64,000 bases of DNA from Trileptium ribeirensis (taxonomy: Eukaryota > Nematoda > Enoplea > Enoplida > Thoracostomopsidae), in NCBI GenBank assembly GCA_030248225.1, contig JASANE010020315.1:1-64000 (forward strand), read 5' to 3'. The stretch's first letter is position 1, and every line of letters begins with the position of its first letter. This document shows positions 63,176-64,000 of the stretch, one piece after another. A program made the position numbers and the translations under genes. The notes below the pieces were generated by a model that saw nothing but the letters and a program-made list of their open reading frames with translations, was not told where the DNA came from and made no database searches.

Positions 63176-64000
63176 TTACCTAGCAATAACTCAGCAGGCT
63201 GGCAGTTACCTTCTTGGCTCTGGTCACGGTTTAAACTTTTCAATGCAAGTGTGATGATATAATTCTATCCCAAAAGTCAACGAAAGACACCAAGGAAGGC
63301 TAAAAAGTGCGAAAAAAGTGGAAAAGTTTATTTAAAGGCAAAAATAGTTTCTAAATTGAAATAAAAATTTACACAAATGGAATTTAAATCATTTTCATTC
63401 CATTTTTATGAAAATTTCCACAGATATTTTCATTTCTACGCCAATCTGTATTATTATGCCTGCTACAATAGATATAGGCCAGCAGGCTTTGCATGAACGC
63501 CAAGCAGAAACACATTCCAAGTTTTCATCTGCTCATTTTGCAGCCATGCCGCACCCTCATAGATATCAACTAGCCGCCCGCTATCGAACACAACGTTGAG
63601 TTAAGGTTGACAGACAAAATTTTAGGTCACCGAACATTGCATTTCGAACACAAAACCACTAATACCACGCTGTTTGCTAATGCATTTCGTTGTAAATTAA
63701 TATTGTCAAATCTTCACGATTTGTTGTCTTTGTTTCTTAAATTTACAAAGTATATATGGGCGAAAATAATTAAACGAAAAATGGATTATCGCATTAATAA
63801 TACAAGTTGTGTAATCTGCTGTCGTATCGTCAACGGAAATATGGTTCACGACAAGGCACGTGGACAATGGCCATAAGCTTAGTTCAACCTGTACGGCAAT
63901 ATTTTTTGGAAAAGAATTACAGCATGGGCTCCGCCACGGGTAAACGTGTATAAATATGTAAATGTATACAACCTGAAAACCTTTTTTATAAATACTATTC

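Larger units (their letters stand above)
61012..64000 (+). other. Intron 5 of the ERG channel gene (partial, at least 3 kb)
   Basis: It starts GTAAGT and no acceptor with ERG-like coding was found before 64000. It holds degenerate repeats: the pair at 61350-61560 and 62720-62910, and TTTCCATTTT.ATGAAAATTTCC-like blocks near 61220, 62600 and 63400. 63500-64000 contains an unremarkable 89-codon frame and nothing else recognised. Confidence 0.88.

Noticed and set aside
63607..63876. 89-codon frame as the pore exon of the channel
   Set aside because: It has no pore helix, no SVGFGN-type filter, and no acceptor leaving the required phase 1 join.

Overview
The window is invertebrate-type metazoan DNA: AT-rich, intron-dominated and full of tandem repeats and decayed transposons. 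Spliceosomal GT..AG exons, tRNA-derived SINEs and CR1/R1-like LINE, Penelope-like, hAT and Harbinger-type elements all point to an animal. I cannot name the species.

The one convincing host gene lies on the + strand and runs off the right edge. It is an ERG-type (KCNH2/6/7, Drosophila seizure, nematode unc-103 family) voltage-gated potassium channel. Five coding exons are visible: 8027-8332 (short cytoplasmic N-terminus), 43380-43556 (linker and S1), 54438-54692 (S2, S2-S3 loop, S3), 59774-59928 (S4 and most of S5) and 60947-61011 (end of S5 and start of the turret). Junction phases agree at every step (0, 0, 0, 2) and the last exon leaves phase 1. The selectivity filter, S6, C-linker and cyclic-nucleotide-binding homology domain must lie beyond 64000. 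The N-terminus drawn from the first visible coding exon is only 102 residues and has no PAS/eag domain. The first intron is 35 kb.

Layout: 1-8026, upstream DNA with a 107-110 bp AT satellite, a 90/180-bp satellite (3642-4818), a ~200-bp satellite (4890-5690) and a tRNA-like SINE head. 8333-43379, intron 1, with an RTE/SINE-like 3' tail, a broken CR1/Jockey-group LINE (15782-18913), an R1/I-group LINE fragment (28680-29480), SINE heads, hAT termini, a 110-bp hAT MITE with perfect 8-bp target duplication, and several minisatellites. 43557-54437, intron 2, with a decayed Penelope-like element (reverse transcriptase plus GIY-YIG remnants), a 53-bp x 9 minisatellite and a 296-bp MITE. 54693-59773, intron 3, with an identical 598-bp tandem duplication and an internally deleted hAT element (57799-59207) bounded by perfect ATGAAACC duplications. 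61012-64000, start of intron 5, with degenerate repeats.

I found no prokaryote-type system, CRISPR array or evident new biochemical system. The items most worth following are the PAS-less ERG start, the Penelope-like fossil, the hAT deletion derivative with intact ends, and a possible TATA/Inr promoter inside intron 1.
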